From Bog-159 sp049520215 (GTDB taxonomy: Bacteria; Acidobacteriota; Terriglobia; Bryobacterales; Bryobacteraceae), in the NCBI GenBank assembly GCA_049520215.1, contig JBEKPZ010000109.1, positions 1 through 23,458 on the forward strand: a stretch of DNA of 23,458 nt, written 5' to 3'. Below are positions 23,458 through 23,458 of this stretch, piece after piece. The number at the start of each line of letters is the position of its first letter. The first letter of the stretch is position 1. The translations under genes and the position numbers were made by a program. Below the pieces are notes generated by a model. The model was not told the DNA's origin. It ran no database searches and saw only the letters and a program-made list of their open reading frames with translations.

Positions 23458-23458
23458 T

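Overview
The window is a GC-rich bacterial chromosome segment that best fits an Acidobacteriota genome of the Bryobacterales/Solibacter type. That is an inference from gene style: a Tat-exported aldo/keto reductase, a HAF-repeat secreted protein, a PDZ-membrane-SpoIIE phosphatase, a full-length Lhr helicase, a UbiD-type decarboxylase, many toxin-antitoxin (TA) modules, and palindromic repeats between and inside genes. There are no rRNA or tRNA genes, and no CRISPR array was seen.

Left part (1-4.9 kb) is a graveyard of accessory genes. It holds, in order, a frameshifted IS630-type transposase running off the left edge, a decayed PIN toxin behind an intact antitoxin gene, an intact VapBC-type pair, a 114-bp relic of an FRG-domain gene, a HAF-repeat secreted protein cut from its signal peptide by a frameshift, and a RelB/YafQ pair in which both genes have internal deletions. 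The YafQ-like reading frame is interrupted at its last codon by a 371-bp non-coding element (4520-4890) with 23-bp terminal inverted repeats and a 9-bp target duplication.

From 4.9 to 10 kb come two expression units. An FRG-domain protein is translationally coupled (GTGA overlap) to an ATP-grasp ligase. Next, behind a good sigma70-like promoter, is an operon of an AhpD-like (carboxymuconolactone decarboxylase family) protein, an MFS carboxylate-type transporter and a Tat-exported aldo/keto reductase. The AhpD-like gene is the most striking item: an in-frame TGA (7395-7397) replaces the second Cys of the CxxC-xxx-H redox motif, the frame continues with perfect family similarity, and a SECIS-like hairpin with a GGTC apical loop follows at the expected distance. 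It is very probably a selenoprotein that ordinary gene calling would split in two or mark as a pseudogene.

From 10 to 12.4 kb there is an orphan ParD antitoxin with a possible ParE relic, then a tightly packed cassette of three unrecognised or DUF-type genes plus a small ORF. Its base composition is visibly less GC-rich than the flanks, so it is probably acquired. From 12.4 to 19.1 kb lie two long intact genes: an Lhr helicase carrying three in-frame copies of a palindromic 27-bp repeat, and the PDZ/membrane/SpoIIE phosphatase. From 19.1 kb a fabG gene diverges from a ubiD-family gene that has lost an internal block including its expected catalytic Glu motif. The window ends with a BrnT/BrnA module convergent with, and overlapping, a large TPR-like protein that runs off the right edge.

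Overall five TA modules or relics (two apparently intact) and several frameshifts lie in accessory DNA, while the long housekeeping-like ORFs are clean. This argues that most of the breaks are real decay rather than uniformly poor sequence.
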